Below are positions 34,123 to 41,889 of a stretch of DNA of 53,382 nucleotides, piece by piece. A program made the position numbers and the translations under genes. This stretch comes from Nocardioides luteus (lineage in GTDB: Bacteria > Actinomycetota > Actinomycetes > Propionibacteriales > Nocardioidaceae). Under the pieces are notes generated by a model. It saw only the letters and a program-made list of their open reading frames with translations, was not told the DNA's origin and made no database searches. The DNA is taken from positions 12,784 to 66,165 of the forward strand of contig NZ_BMRK01000022.1 in the NCBI RefSeq assembly GCF_014648595.1, written 5' to 3'. Position 1 is the stretch's first letter. Each line of letters begins with the position of its first letter.

Positions 34123-34829
34123 GAGGCGTGCCCCCACAGGTCCTCGGCAGTGGGCGGCGTCCGGCCGACCATGCGGAGGGCGGCCCACATGGTCGCCTGG
34201 TTGGCGGAGATCACCGGCTTGCCGAGCTCGGCCTCGAGCCGGCCGATGATGTCGTACGTCGCCAGGTTGGTGCACGAGACCACGACCGCCTCGGCGGCGT
34301 CGCTGTCGGCGGCCCGCACCAGTTCGAGCGTGGTCTCGTAGGGGACCTCCCAGATGTGGTGGCTCAGCCCGAGATCGCCCGCGCTCACCACGCTGATGCC
34401 CGCCTCGGCGAAGAAGCTCGCGAACCGGGCGGCGAGGGTGACGTCGTAGGGCGTCGCGACGGCGATCCGGGAGACGCGGTGCTCGGCCAGCGCAGCCAGC
34501 ACTGCGCCGGAGGTGGTGACCGCGGGAGCACCGCCGGCGCGGCGCATCGCTGCCCTCAGCCTGCGTTCGCCGCGGCGGCCGTGGACGAAGCTGCCGGACG
34601 TGCAGGCATAGACATAGAGGTTCGGCTCGGCGGCGGCGAGATCGCGCACGGCCTGCTCGAGGAGCGCGGTCTCGCTGATCTCCTCGGCCATCTCGAGGGT
34701 GACCGGCCGATCCGTGAACGGCGTCCGGTTGAAGAGCAGGGTGGTGTCGGCCGGAGCCCACCGCCACAGCTCGTGGTCGAGCACCATGTCATGGGGAACG
34801 ACCACCGCGATGCGTACCGTTGGAGCCAT
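34119..34829 (-). CDS. Asp/Glu racemase-superfamily (maleate isomerase-like) protein with both catalytic cysteines
   Basis: The 236-residue protein starts with VRIAVVVPHDMVLDHELWRW. YACTSGSFVHG near 75 holds the first cysteine, and VVVSCTNLATYDII near 190 the second, as in maleate cis-trans isomerase and related racemases. The end, ISANQATMWAALRMVG, matches its paralogue. It could isomerise maleate-like acids or racemise an amino or hydroxy acid. It is the first gene of a two-gene minus-strand operon, with an operator 14-27 bases upstream of the ATG, and is divergent from the hydroxyacid dehydrogenase-amidase-DUF3830 operon. Confidence 0.87.
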   Translation of the reverse strand: MAPTVRIAVVVPHDMVLDHELWRWAPADTTLLFNRTPFTDRPVTLEMAEEISETALLEQAVRDLAAAEPNLYVYACTSGSFVHGRRGERRLRAAMRRAGGAPAVTTSGAVLAALAEHRVSRIAVATPYDVTLAARFASFFAEAGISVVSAGDLGLSHHIWEVPYETTLELVRAADSDAAEAVVVSCTNLATYDIIGRLEAELGKPVISANQATMWAALRMVGRTPPTAEDLWGHAS

Positions 34830-34842
34830 CGAGCCTCGCTAA

Positions 34843-34856
34843 GATTGTTGACAATC
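34843..34856. promoter_or_regulatory. Candidate GntR operator in the racemase-like/hydroxyacid dehydrogenase gap
   Basis: GATTGTTGACAATC keeps both perfect GATTGT/ACAATC arms of the GntR site and differs only at the centre. It lies between two divergent operons of the regulon and could control both. Confidence 0.65.
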
Positions 34857-34924
34857 TGCAATCTGGCCTCCTAGCGTAGACCCGAATTGTTGCGGTGGTA
34901 TGTCGAGTTCGACGGAGGATCTTC

Positions 34925-35920
34925 TTGCATACGTCCCGGCGCCCCGCCATCACGGTCCTGTGCCCGTCCGACGGCGACAAGCCGGTCGGAATGGAGATCA
35001 TCGAAGCCGACGCCGAGGTCACTTACACCGATGCGGCAGGGCTCGCCGATGCGCTCGTCGGCGCCGAGGCTCTTCTGCTGTGGGACTTCTTCTCCGACGC
35101 CGTCCACGACGCCTGGCCCAGCTCCGGATCGCTGCGCTGGATCCACGTCGCGGCGGCCGGGGTCGACAAGCTCCTCTTTCCGGAGCTGGTCGACGCCGAC
35201 GTCGTGGTCACCAACGCACGGGGCATCTTCGACCGCGCGATGGCGGAGTTCGTGCTCGGCTCGATCCTGGCGGTGGCCAAGGATCTCCACGCCAGCCACG
35301 ACCTGCAGGCCGCGCGGACCTGGCACCGCCGCGAGACCCGGCTCGTCAGCGCCGAGACCGCGCTGGTGGTCGGCACCGGTTCCATCGGCAGGGAGACGGC
35401 ACGGTTGCTCCGCGCGGTCGGCATGGACGTACGCGGCGCCGGCCGCACCGCCCGCAGCGACGACCCCGACTTCGGCGACATCGTGGCCAGTGCCGACCTC
35501 GAGGCCCACGTCGGCTGGGCTGACCACGTGATCGTCGCCGCCCCGCTGACCCCGGACACCCGTGGCCTGATCAGCAAGGACGTGCTCGCGGCGATGAAGC
35601 CGGGAAGCCACTTGGTCAACGTCGGCCGCGGGCCGATCGTCGACGAGACGGCGCTGATCGCGGCCCTTCGTGACGGGCCGGTCGCGGCCGCGTCGCTCGA
35701 CGTCTTCGAGGTCGAGCCGCTCCCCACCGAGAGCCCGCTGTGGGCGATGCCCGGCGTGGCCGTCTCCGCCCACATGTCCGGTGACTACGAGGGCTGGCGG
35801 GAGGCGCTGGCGGTGCAGTTCGTCGACAACGCCCGGCGCTGGCTCGCCGGCGAGCCGCTGCTGAACGTGGTCGACAAGCGGCACGGCTTCGTCGTCACGG
35901 ACGAGGGATCGAGACGATGA
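34925..35920 (+). CDS. D-2-hydroxyacid dehydrogenase family protein
   Basis: The TTG at 34925 follows GGAGG (34914-34918) with six bases and gives 331 residues. The NAD-binding fold shows as VVGTGSIGRETARLL near 148-162; NVGRGPIVDE near 230-239 carries the catalytic arginine; and the ALSLDVFEVEPLP-like segment is present as AAASLDVFEVEPLP near 254. The usual late catalytic histidine is in VSAHMSGDYEG near 280. It would interconvert a 2-hydroxy acid and a 2-oxo acid with NAD(P)H. It is the first gene of a three-gene operon; its stop overlaps the amidase ATG. Confidence 0.88.
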   Translation: MHTSRRPAITVLCPSDGDKPVGMEIIEADAEVTYTDAAGLADALVGAEALLLWDFFSDAVHDAWPSSGSLRWIHVAAAGVDKLLFPELVDADVVVTNARGIFDRAMAEFVLGSILAVAKDLHASHDLQAARTWHRRETRLVSAETALVVGTGSIGRETARLLRAVGMDVRGAGRTARSDDPDFGDIVASADLEAHVGWADHVIVAAPLTPDTRGLISKDVLAAMKPGSHLVNVGRGPIVDETALIAALRDGPVAAASLDVFEVEPLPTESPLWAMPGVAVSAHMSGDYEGWREALAVQFVDNARRWLAGEPLLNVVDKRHGFVVTDEGSRR

Positions 35921-37356
35921 CCCACCCGATAGCCGACCCAGACCTGGGGCTCAGCGCGCTGACCGCCGCCGAGCTGGTCGCCGGCTATCGCTCAGGTGCC
36001 TTCACCCCGCTCGACGCGACGCGGTCTGTCCTCGAGACGATCGAGGAGCGCGACCCCGCCGTGAACGCGTTCGTCCGGGTCGATCCGGACGGCGCGCTCT
36101 CCCAGGCGGCGGAGTCCACGCAGAGGTGGCAGGCCGGGCAGCCCCTCGGCAGCGCCGACGGCGTTCCGACCTCGGTCAAGGACATCCTGTGGACCGCCGG
36201 GATGCCGACCCTCCGGGCCACCTGGCTCATCGACGAGGCCGGACCGTGGCCGGAGGACGCGCCGGCGGTCGCCCGGCTGCGTGAGGCGGCCGCGGTGATC
36301 ACCGGGAAGACGACCACGCCGGAGTTCGCCTGGAAGGGGGTCACCGACTCGCTCCGCCACGGCTCCACCGGCAACCCGTGGGACCCGAGCCTGACCTCCG
36401 GTGGCTCCAGCGGTGGCGCGGCCGCAGCGGTCGGGCTCGGCATGGGTCCGTGGGCGCTCGGCACCGACGGCGGCGGCTCGGTCCGCATCCCCGCCTCCTT
36501 CACGGGCACGGTCACGATCAAGCCCACCTACGGTCTGATCCCGCTCTTCCCGGCCAGCCCGTTCGGCACCCTCTCCCACGCCGGCCCGATGACCCGCACC
36601 GTCACCGACGCCGCAGCGCTGCTGGACGTCGTCGCCGGCTTCGACTCCCGCGACTGGTCGGCGATGCCGACCCCGGCGACCTCCTTCCTGACCGGTCTCG
36701 ACGACGGCGTCGAGGGGCTGCGGATCGCATTCTCGCCGACCCTCGGTTACGTCCAGAACGACCCCGAGGTCGAGCGGCTGGTCCGGGCGGCGGTCGCCGT
36801 CCTCGAGGACGCGGGCGCTGAGGTCGAGGAGGTCGACCCCGGCTTCACCGACCCGGTCGAGGCGTTCGACGTGCTCTGGTTCTGCGGCGCGGCGAAGGTG
36901 CTCGACGCCTACCCGGCCGGCTCGCTCGACCGGATCGAACCGCTCTTGCGCGAGGGCATCGAGACGAAGGGCCGCGGCTCCGCGGCCGACTATCTCGACG
37001 CCACCGCGGTCCGGATGGACCTCGGCCGCCGGATGGGGCGGTTCCACGAGACGTACGACCTGCTGGTCACCCCGACCATGCCGATCACCGCCTTCGAGCG
37101 CGGGCTGCAGGCGCCGCAGGGCTGGCCCTCGCAGTGGTGGCCGAGCTGGACCCCCTACACCTACCCGTTCAACATGACCCAGCAGCCGGCGGCGAGCGTA
37201 CCGTGCGGCACCACCGCGGCCGGGCTGCCGGTGGGTCTCCAGGTCGTCGGCGCCCGCCACGACGACGCCCGCGTGCTGCGCGCGGCGCGCGCCTACGAGC
37301 GGGCCAGCGGCGAGCTGTTCGTACGTCCTGTCGACAATCCTCGAGGAGCCCGATGA
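35917..37356 (+). CDS. Amidase (amidase-signature family)
   Basis: This 479-residue enzyme has the Ser-cisSer-Lys triad regions: GVPTSVKDILW with the lysine near 88, LTSGGSSGGAAAAVGLGMGPWALGTDGGGSVRIPAS near 161-195 with the cis-serine and the nucleophile. These enzymes hydrolyse amides to an acid and ammonia. The ATG overlaps the dehydrogenase stop, and the stop overlaps the DUF3830 ATG. Within the regulon it would open or deamidate the imported compound. TGTCGACAATC at its 3' end resembles the regulon operator but is in coding sequence. Confidence 0.93.
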   Translation: MTHPIADPDLGLSALTAAELVAGYRSGAFTPLDATRSVLETIEERDPAVNAFVRVDPDGALSQAAESTQRWQAGQPLGSADGVPTSVKDILWTAGMPTLRATWLIDEAGPWPEDAPAVARLREAAAVITGKTTTPEFAWKGVTDSLRHGSTGNPWDPSLTSGGSSGGAAAAVGLGMGPWALGTDGGGSVRIPASFTGTVTIKPTYGLIPLFPASPFGTLSHAGPMTRTVTDAAALLDVVAGFDSRDWSAMPTPATSFLTGLDDGVEGLRIAFSPTLGYVQNDPEVERLVRAAVAVLEDAGAEVEEVDPGFTDPVEAFDVLWFCGAAKVLDAYPAGSLDRIEPLLREGIETKGRGSAADYLDATAVRMDLGRRMGRFHETYDLLVTPTMPITAFERGLQAPQGWPSQWWPSWTPYTYPFNMTQQPAASVPCGTTAAGLPVGLQVVGARHDDARVLRAARAYERASGELFVRPVDNPRGAR

Positions 37357-37865
37357 GCCGCTACATCACCGTCACCCTGGAACGCCGCGGGGTCTCCTGC
37401 CTGGCCCGTCTCCTCGACGACGAGGCGCCCCGCACCGCCGGCGCGGTCTGGGACGCGCTGCCGCTGAGTGGCCAGGTCTTCCACGGCAAGTACGCCCGCA
37501 ACGAGATCTACAACCTGGTGCCTGCCTTCGCCGCGAAGGAGCCCGGCAAGGAGAACACGACGGTCACCCCGATCCCCGGCGACCTGTGCTACTTCGCGTT
37601 CTCCGCCGACGACCTCGGCAACCCCTCCTACGGCTACCCGGAGGACCGGGGCCCGGGCGAGATGACTGAGATCGTCGATCTGGCGCTCTTCTACGGCCGC
37701 AACAACCTGCTCGTCAACGGCGACCAGGGCTGGGTGCCCGGCAACGTCTTCGGCACCGTGGTCGAGGGTCTCGAGGAGATGGCGCAGGCCTGCCAGGACG
37801 TGTGGATGAACGGCGCCACCGACGAGGTCCTCACCTTCGCCCGCTCCCACGAGGATGCGCCGTAG
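37353..37865 (+). CDS. DUF3830 family protein (cyclophilin-like fold)
   Basis: The ATG at 37353 overlaps the amidase stop and gives 170 residues. The DUF3830 pattern is seen in LDDEAPRTAGAVWDALPLSGQVFHGKYARNEIYNLVPAF (about 22-60) and the late LFYGRNNLL with GWVPGNVFG. From memory, the family has a cyclophilin-like barrel; no enzyme activity is established to my knowledge. Its presence beside racemase-like and amidase genes under one operator suggests a specific catalytic or binding step in this pathway. The gene ends the operon. Confidence 0.83.
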   Translation: MSRYITVTLERRGVSCLARLLDDEAPRTAGAVWDALPLSGQVFHGKYARNEIYNLVPAFAAKEPGKENTTVTPIPGDLCYFAFSADDLGNPSYGYPEDRGPGEMTEIVDLALFYGRNNLLVNGDQGWVPGNVFGTVVEGLEEMAQACQDVWMNGATDEVLTFARSHEDAP

Positions 37866-37887
37866 CAGCCGTCGTGCCGCCCGGGTC

Positions 37888-37893
37888 TAGGGT
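37888..37893 (+). promoter_or_regulatory. -10 box of a leaderless promoter (gpgS)
   Basis: TAGGGT is followed by TTGGGC and the ATG at 37900. It decides the start; the in-frame TTG at 37894 would precede the transcript. Confidence 0.5.
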
Positions 37894-37899
37894 TTGGGC

Positions 37900-38814
37900 A
37901 TGTCGTGGTTCGAGCGCAACACCCATCACTGGGACGACTGGTCGCTCGCCGGTCTCGTCGCGGCCAAGCAGGGCCAGCGGGTCAGCCTCGTGGTGCCGGC
38001 ACGCAACGAGGCAGCGACCGTCGGCGACCTGGTCAGCAAGCTGCGTACGAGCCTGATGGAGACGGCCACGCTGGTCGACGAGCTGGTCGTGATCGACTCC
38101 GACTCATCCGACGACACCGCGCAGATCGCCTCCGACGCGGGTGCCGCCGTCTACGCCTCGGCAGCGATCCGGCCCGACCTCGGCTCCTACCCGGGCAAGG
38201 GCGAGGCGATGTGGAAGTCGCAGTTCGTGACCACCGGTGAGCTCATCGTCTTCATGGACGCCGACCTGACCGACTGGGACACCCACTTCGTACGCGGTCT
38301 GCTCGGCCCCCTTGTCAACAATCCGACGATCGAGCTGGTCAAGGGCTTCTACCGCCGTCCAGGAGAGCACGGGCTCGACGGTGGCCGGGTCACCGAGCTC
38401 GTCGCGCGCCCGTTGCTCGCCCTCCATCGCCCACCCTTGCGCGACCTGATCCAGCCCCTGGCGGGGGAGTGGTCGATCCGGCGATCGCTGTTCGAGCGGC
38501 TGCAGGTGCCGACCGGCTACGGCGTCGAGCTCGCAGCCCTCGTCGACACCCTGGACACTCGCGGCATGGACGCGATCGCCCAGGTCGACCTCGGCCGCCG
38601 CGACCACAGCCACCAGGACCTCTTCGACCTCGGTCTGATGGCGACCCAGATCGTCGGCATGATGTCGCGCCGCCTCGGCACCGGCCCGGCGAGTGACGAC
38701 GTCGGACTGCGGCAGTACATCCCGAGCGAGGGCTCGACCGAGGTCGTCGAGCGGAGCGTGAGCCTCCTGGAGCGGCCGCCCGTGCGCGAGGCCGCGAGCG
38801 GTATCATCGCCTGA
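37900..38814 (+). CDS. gpgS: Glucosyl-3-phosphoglycerate synthase
   Basis: The 304-residue protein is the usual length of GpgS (family GT81). VSLVVPARNEAATVGDLVSKL near 28-48 binds the nucleotide sugar, and FMDADLTDWD near 117-126 contains the metal-binding DxD. YPGKGEAMWKS near 94 is characteristic. The enzyme transfers glucose to 3-phosphoglycerate, the first step to glucosylglycerate and, in mycobacteria, methylglucose lipopolysaccharides. The stop overlaps the ATG of the dihydropteroate synthase-like gene, repeating the gpgS-folP2 neighbourhood known from mycobacteria. The start is set by a leaderless -10 box. Confidence 0.93.
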   Translation: MSWFERNTHHWDDWSLAGLVAAKQGQRVSLVVPARNEAATVGDLVSKLRTSLMETATLVDELVVIDSDSSDDTAQIASDAGAAVYASAAIRPDLGSYPGKGEAMWKSQFVTTGELIVFMDADLTDWDTHFVRGLLGPLVNNPTIELVKGFYRRPGEHGLDGGRVTELVARPLLALHRPPLRDLIQPLAGEWSIRRSLFERLQVPTGYGVELAALVDTLDTRGMDAIAQVDLGRRDHSHQDLFDLGLMATQIVGMMSRRLGTGPASDDVGLRQYIPSEGSTEVVERSVSLLERPPVREAASGIIA

Positions 38815-39674
38815 TGCTGCGCCTCGGTGGACACGAATTCGGTGATGACGAAGCGCTGATGATGGCGATCGTCAACCGCACCCCGGACTCGTTCTTCGAC
38901 AAGGGAGCGACGTGGGCCGAGGACGCGGCCTTCGAGCGCGTACGTCTGGTCGCCTCGCAGGGCGCGGAGATCGTCGACATCGGCGGGATCAAGGCCGCGC
39001 CCGGCGCCGAGATCGACGTTGCGGAGGAGAAGGCACGCGTGGTCGACTTCGTCGCCCGGGTGCGGGAGGAGTTCCCCGCGCTGGTGATCTCCGTGGACAC
39101 CTGGCGAGCCGAGGTGGGCGACGCGGTCTGTGCGGCCGGCGCCGACGTCATCAACGACGCCTGGGGAGGAGCCGACCCGGAGCTGGTCGATGTCGCGGCC
39201 GAGCACGGTGCCGCGATCGTGTGCACCCACACCGGTGGCGTGACGCCGCGCACCCGGCCCTACCGGATCGAGTACGACGACGTGGTGCGCGACGCGATCG
39301 ACTCCACCCTGGGCTACGCCCAGCGTGCGCTCGACGCCGGCGTCGCGAAGGACTCGATCGTGATCGACCCGGCCCACGACTTCGGGAAGAACACCTTCCA
39401 CTCCCTCGAGATCACCCGCCGGCTCGGCGAGATGGTCGCGACGGGCTGGCCGGTTCTGGTCTCCCTCTCCAACAAGGACTTCGTCGGCGAGACCCTCGAC
39501 GTGCCGGTGGGGGAGCGGCTGCTCGGCACGCTGGCGGCGACCTCGGTCTGCGCGCTGGCCGGCGCCCGCATCTACCGCGTCCACCAGGTGCCTGAGACCC
39601 GCCAGACGGTCGACATGGTCTGGACGATCGCCGGACGACGACGTCCGGCGCGAGCGATCAGGGGGATCCAGTGA
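38814..39674 (+). CDS. folP2: Dihydropteroate synthase-like protein (FolP2 type)
   Basis: The protein is 286 residues with a TIM-barrel. MAIVNRTPDSFFDKGA near 15-30 is the pterin/pyrophosphate loop of dihydropteroate synthase, and VISVDTWRAEVGDAVCAAGADVINDAWGG near 92-120 is the second conserved region. It fits the FolP2 group, which lies next to gpgS in mycobacteria and whose role in folate synthesis is doubtful. The ATG overlaps the gpgS stop, and the next GTG overlaps its stop. Folate synthesis would need a canonical folP elsewhere. Confidence 0.87.
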   Translation: MLRLGGHEFGDDEALMMAIVNRTPDSFFDKGATWAEDAAFERVRLVASQGAEIVDIGGIKAAPGAEIDVAEEKARVVDFVARVREEFPALVISVDTWRAEVGDAVCAAGADVINDAWGGADPELVDVAAEHGAAIVCTHTGGVTPRTRPYRIEYDDVVRDAIDSTLGYAQRALDAGVAKDSIVIDPAHDFGKNTFHSLEITRRLGEMVATGWPVLVSLSNKDFVGETLDVPVGERLLGTLAATSVCALAGARIYRVHQVPETRQTVDMVWTIAGRRRPARAIRGIQ

Positions 39675-40198
39675 CACGGATGGCGATGGTTCCGGGCTGC
39701 CTGGCGCTGCTGCCGGAGTACGCCTCGCTCGAGGACCCGGTCGAGGAGCTCCGCGCCGCCTGCCTGGCGGCGGTCGCCTGGCTGGGTGAGGACGTACGCG
39801 TCGTCGCGAGTGCACAGGGCACCCGGGTCGCCGCCTCGCTGCTGGCCGAGGTCGGCACGGCGCCGGTGACCAGCGGCGAGGCGGCGTACCTGATCGTCGC
39901 CAACGGCTCCGCCTGCCGCAGCGAGAAGGCGCCGGGTCATCTCGATCCGCGCGCAGCCGGCTACGACGAGGTGCTCGGCGCCTCGCTGACGGCGCCGGAT
40001 CCTGACGCGCTCGCGGGCCTCGACCTCCAGACAGCCGAGGAGCTGTGGGCTGACGTCGCTCCCGTCGTGGAAGCCTCTGAGCTGCTCCGCGGTGCCACGA
40101 CCGTGGCGGTCGACTACGACGACGACCCCTATGGGGTGCGCTACTGGGTCGCCCGCTGGGACGGCGCTGCCAGCAGGTCGCTGAGCCCGGCTCCGTAG
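39671..40198 (+). CDS. LigB-like (class III extradiol dioxygenase subunit B-like) protein, short form
   Basis: The GTG overlaps the folP2 stop, giving 175 residues, shorter than the ~220-260 usual for the family. YLIVANGSACRSEKAPGHLDPRAAGYDEVL near 78-107 and VDYDDDPYGVRYWVARWDG near 145-163 match an actinobacterial LigB-like family of unknown function; its N-terminal metal-ligand region is short here. The 3' end overlaps the convergent TetR gene by 58 bases. No substrate can be inferred. The link to gpgS and folP2 is by coupling only. Confidence 0.65.
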   Translation: MTRMAMVPGCLALLPEYASLEDPVEELRAACLAAVAWLGEDVRVVASAQGTRVAASLLAEVGTAPVTSGEAAYLIVANGSACRSEKAPGHLDPRAAGYDEVLGASLTAPDPDALAGLDLQTAEELWADVAPVVEASELLRGATTVAVDYDDDPYGVRYWVARWDGAASRSLSPAP

Positions 40199-40770
40199 AT
40201 CTTCGGGGAGACGTCGCCGACGATGATGCGCTGCAGGATGAAGCCGGGCAGCAGGCCGGTGAGGACGATCGCGATCCGCTCGGGGTCGGCGTCCGGGTGG
40301 AAGCGGCCGGCGGCGACGGCGCCCTCGGCGTAGGTGCGCCAGGCCGCCCGGATGCGGCGCGCCTCGGGAGCCATCAGGTCGCGTACCTCGGGGTCGCGAG
40401 CGGCCTCGGCCCAGGTCTGCAGCGCGATCCTGGGGAGGTCGACGCCGAGCTCCTCGGAGAGGTCGAGGAGGTGTTGGGTCGCGGCCTCGATCGCACGCTC
40501 CGGCGGGGGAGCGGCGTCCCCGGAGTCGGGGTCGGGGGTGAAGGACGTGATCGCCTCGGCGACGGCGGTCAGTCCGGACTCGGCGATCGCGCGGATGATG
40601 TCGCTCTTGCCTCGGAAGTAGGTGTAGACCGAGCCGGCAGAGAGGCCGGACTCCTTCACGACGGCCGCCATCGTCGTCTTGTGGAAGCCGTCGCGCTCCA
40701 CGCAGCGCAGCGTCGCCGCGATGATCTGCTGGCGCTTCTCGGCCCGGTGCTCCTCGCTGATCTTCGGCAT
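40141..40770 (-). CDS. TetR-family transcriptional regulator
   Basis: From the ATG at 40770 the protein is 209 residues. The TetR helix-turn-helix is KRQQIIAATLRCVERDGFHKTTMAAVVKESGLSAGSVYTYFRGKSDII (about 13-60). The C-terminal domain is helical. The start is preceded by TATGCT and six bases, a leaderless arrangement. Two related palindromes lie between it and the divergent membrane-protein gene, so it probably represses both. Its end overlaps the convergent LigB-like gene by 58 bases. Confidence 0.92.
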   Translation of the reverse strand: MPKISEEHRAEKRQQIIAATLRCVERDGFHKTTMAAVVKESGLSAGSVYTYFRGKSDIIRAIAESGLTAVAEAITSFTPDPDSGDAAPPPERAIEAATQHLLDLSEELGVDLPRIALQTWAEAARDPEVRDLMAPEARRIRAAWRTYAEGAVAAGRFHPDADPERIAIVLTGLLPGFILQRIIVGDVSPKIYGAGLSDLLAAPSQRATQ

Positions 40771-40776
40771 GACGGA

Positions 40777-40782
40777 AGCATA
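40777..40782 (-). promoter_or_regulatory. -10 box of a leaderless promoter (tetR gene)
   Basis: On the minus strand TATGCT is followed by TCCGTC and the ATG at 40770. The operator at 40794-40807 would overlap the -35 region, consistent with repression. Confidence 0.5.
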
Positions 40783-40793
40783 CCTCAAAAGAA

Positions 40794-40807
40794 AACGAAT
40801 ATTCGTT
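40794..40807. promoter_or_regulatory. TetR operator, proximal
   Basis: AACGAATATTCGTT is a perfect 14-base palindrome just upstream of the tetR start. Confidence 0.75.
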
Positions 40808-40849
40808 CTTGATAAATCGCCGATGGAGGAGGAGAGTTCCCCTAAAGAG

Positions 40850-40863
40850 AATGAACATTCGTT
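40850..40863. promoter_or_regulatory. TetR operator, distal
   Basis: AATGAACATTCGTT matches the proximal site in 12 of 14 bases and lies 17 bases before the membrane-protein ATG. Confidence 0.7.
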
Positions 40864-40880
40864 TTTAATGAGGATCTGAC

Positions 40881-41873
40881 ATGCCCAAGTCATCGAGAGC
40901 CGTGATCGGCGTCAGTCTCGGCCTGATCACCTTGCTCACCCTGCTCATCTCCGCCTTCGCCTGGCCGACCAGCGAGCTCGAGCCCCGCTCGCTGCCGTTG
41001 GTCGTGGCCGGCCCCGAGGCGGCCGTCACCCAGATCGAGGCCCAGCTCGCCGCGAGAGCGGGGGAGGACGCCTTCGACGTCTCCACTGCCGCGGACCGAG
41101 ACGCGGCCGTCGAGGCGATCGAGGACCGCGAGGCGTACGGAGCGATCGTCGCCGGCCCCGAGGGCGCAGAGGTCCTGGTCGCCTCCGCGGCCAGCGCCAA
41201 CGTCGCGCAGCAGCTCACCCAGATGGCTACCGCCATGGCCGCCGAGACGGGCGCTCCACCCACCGTGACCGACGCGGTCGCGAGCCCGGAGGACGACCCG
41301 CGGGGGATCGTCTTCGGCGCCTCGGCCCTGCCGCTGGTGATCGGCGGCATCATGGTCGGTGCGATCACCTCGATGGCGCTGCGACGCACCCGCGACCGGG
41401 TGGCGGCCGCCTTCCTGATCGCCGTCGGCGGCGGCCTGGCGATGACCGGGGTCGTGCAGGGCTGGCTCGGTGCGCTCGAGGGCAGCTACCTGGCCAACGC
41501 CGGTGTGGTGGCGCTCGGGATCCTCGCGGTGGCGCTGCCGATCGTCGGCCTGCGCCACCTCATCGGCCCGGCGGGCATCGGCGTCGTCGCGCTGCTGGTT
41601 CTCCTGGTCGGCAACCCGCTGTCCGGGATCACCTCGGCCCCGGAGATGGTGCCGTTCGGCTGGCTCGGCCAGCTGATGCCTCCGGGCGCTGCAGGCTCGG
41701 CGCTGCGCGGCTTCGCCTTCTTCGACGGGGCTGCGACCGTCACGCCGCTGATCGTGCTCGCCTGCTGGGCGGGCGTCGGACTGCTGCTGACCCTGCTCCC
41801 GCACCGGGAGAGCGGGAGCGAGGCGGCGTCGACGCCCGCCGAGCGCGACCTCGAGGACGCGGCAGCGGTCTGA
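40881..41873 (+). CDS. Membrane protein, ABC-2 permease/YhgE-like, TetR-controlled
   Basis: This 330-residue protein has an N-terminal membrane segment (about 7-27), an exposed alpha/beta region (about 30-145), and about six further helices from 148 onwards. That layout resembles YhgE/Pip or ABC-2-type permeases, though no ATPase gene is adjacent. GAGGA lies before the ATG. The twin operators place it under the divergent TetR regulator, so efflux or cell-envelope export of a toxic compound is plausible. The substrate is unknown. Confidence 0.7.
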   Translation: MPKSSRAVIGVSLGLITLLTLLISAFAWPTSELEPRSLPLVVAGPEAAVTQIEAQLAARAGEDAFDVSTAADRDAAVEAIEDREAYGAIVAGPEGAEVLVASAASANVAQQLTQMATAMAAETGAPPTVTDAVASPEDDPRGIVFGASALPLVIGGIMVGAITSMALRRTRDRVAAAFLIAVGGGLAMTGVVQGWLGALEGSYLANAGVVALGILAVALPIVGLRHLIGPAGIGVVALLVLLVGNPLSGITSAPEMVPFGWLGQLMPPGAAGSALRGFAFFDGAATVTPLIVLACWAGVGLLLTLLPHRESGSEAASTPAERDLEDAAAV

Positions 41874-41889
41874 GCCCTCGAGACTGGGG

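Noticed and set aside
37329-37339. TGTCGACAATC, operator-like sequence just before the DUF3830 gene
   Set aside because: It falls in the last amidase codons of a coupled operon, so an extra promoter there seems unlikely. Not excluded.
38312-38323. TTGTCAACAATC, a near-perfect GntR operator
   Set aside because: It lies well inside the gpgS coding sequence (encoding Val-Asn-Asn) and not near a promoter; probably chance, though it could be a weak site.
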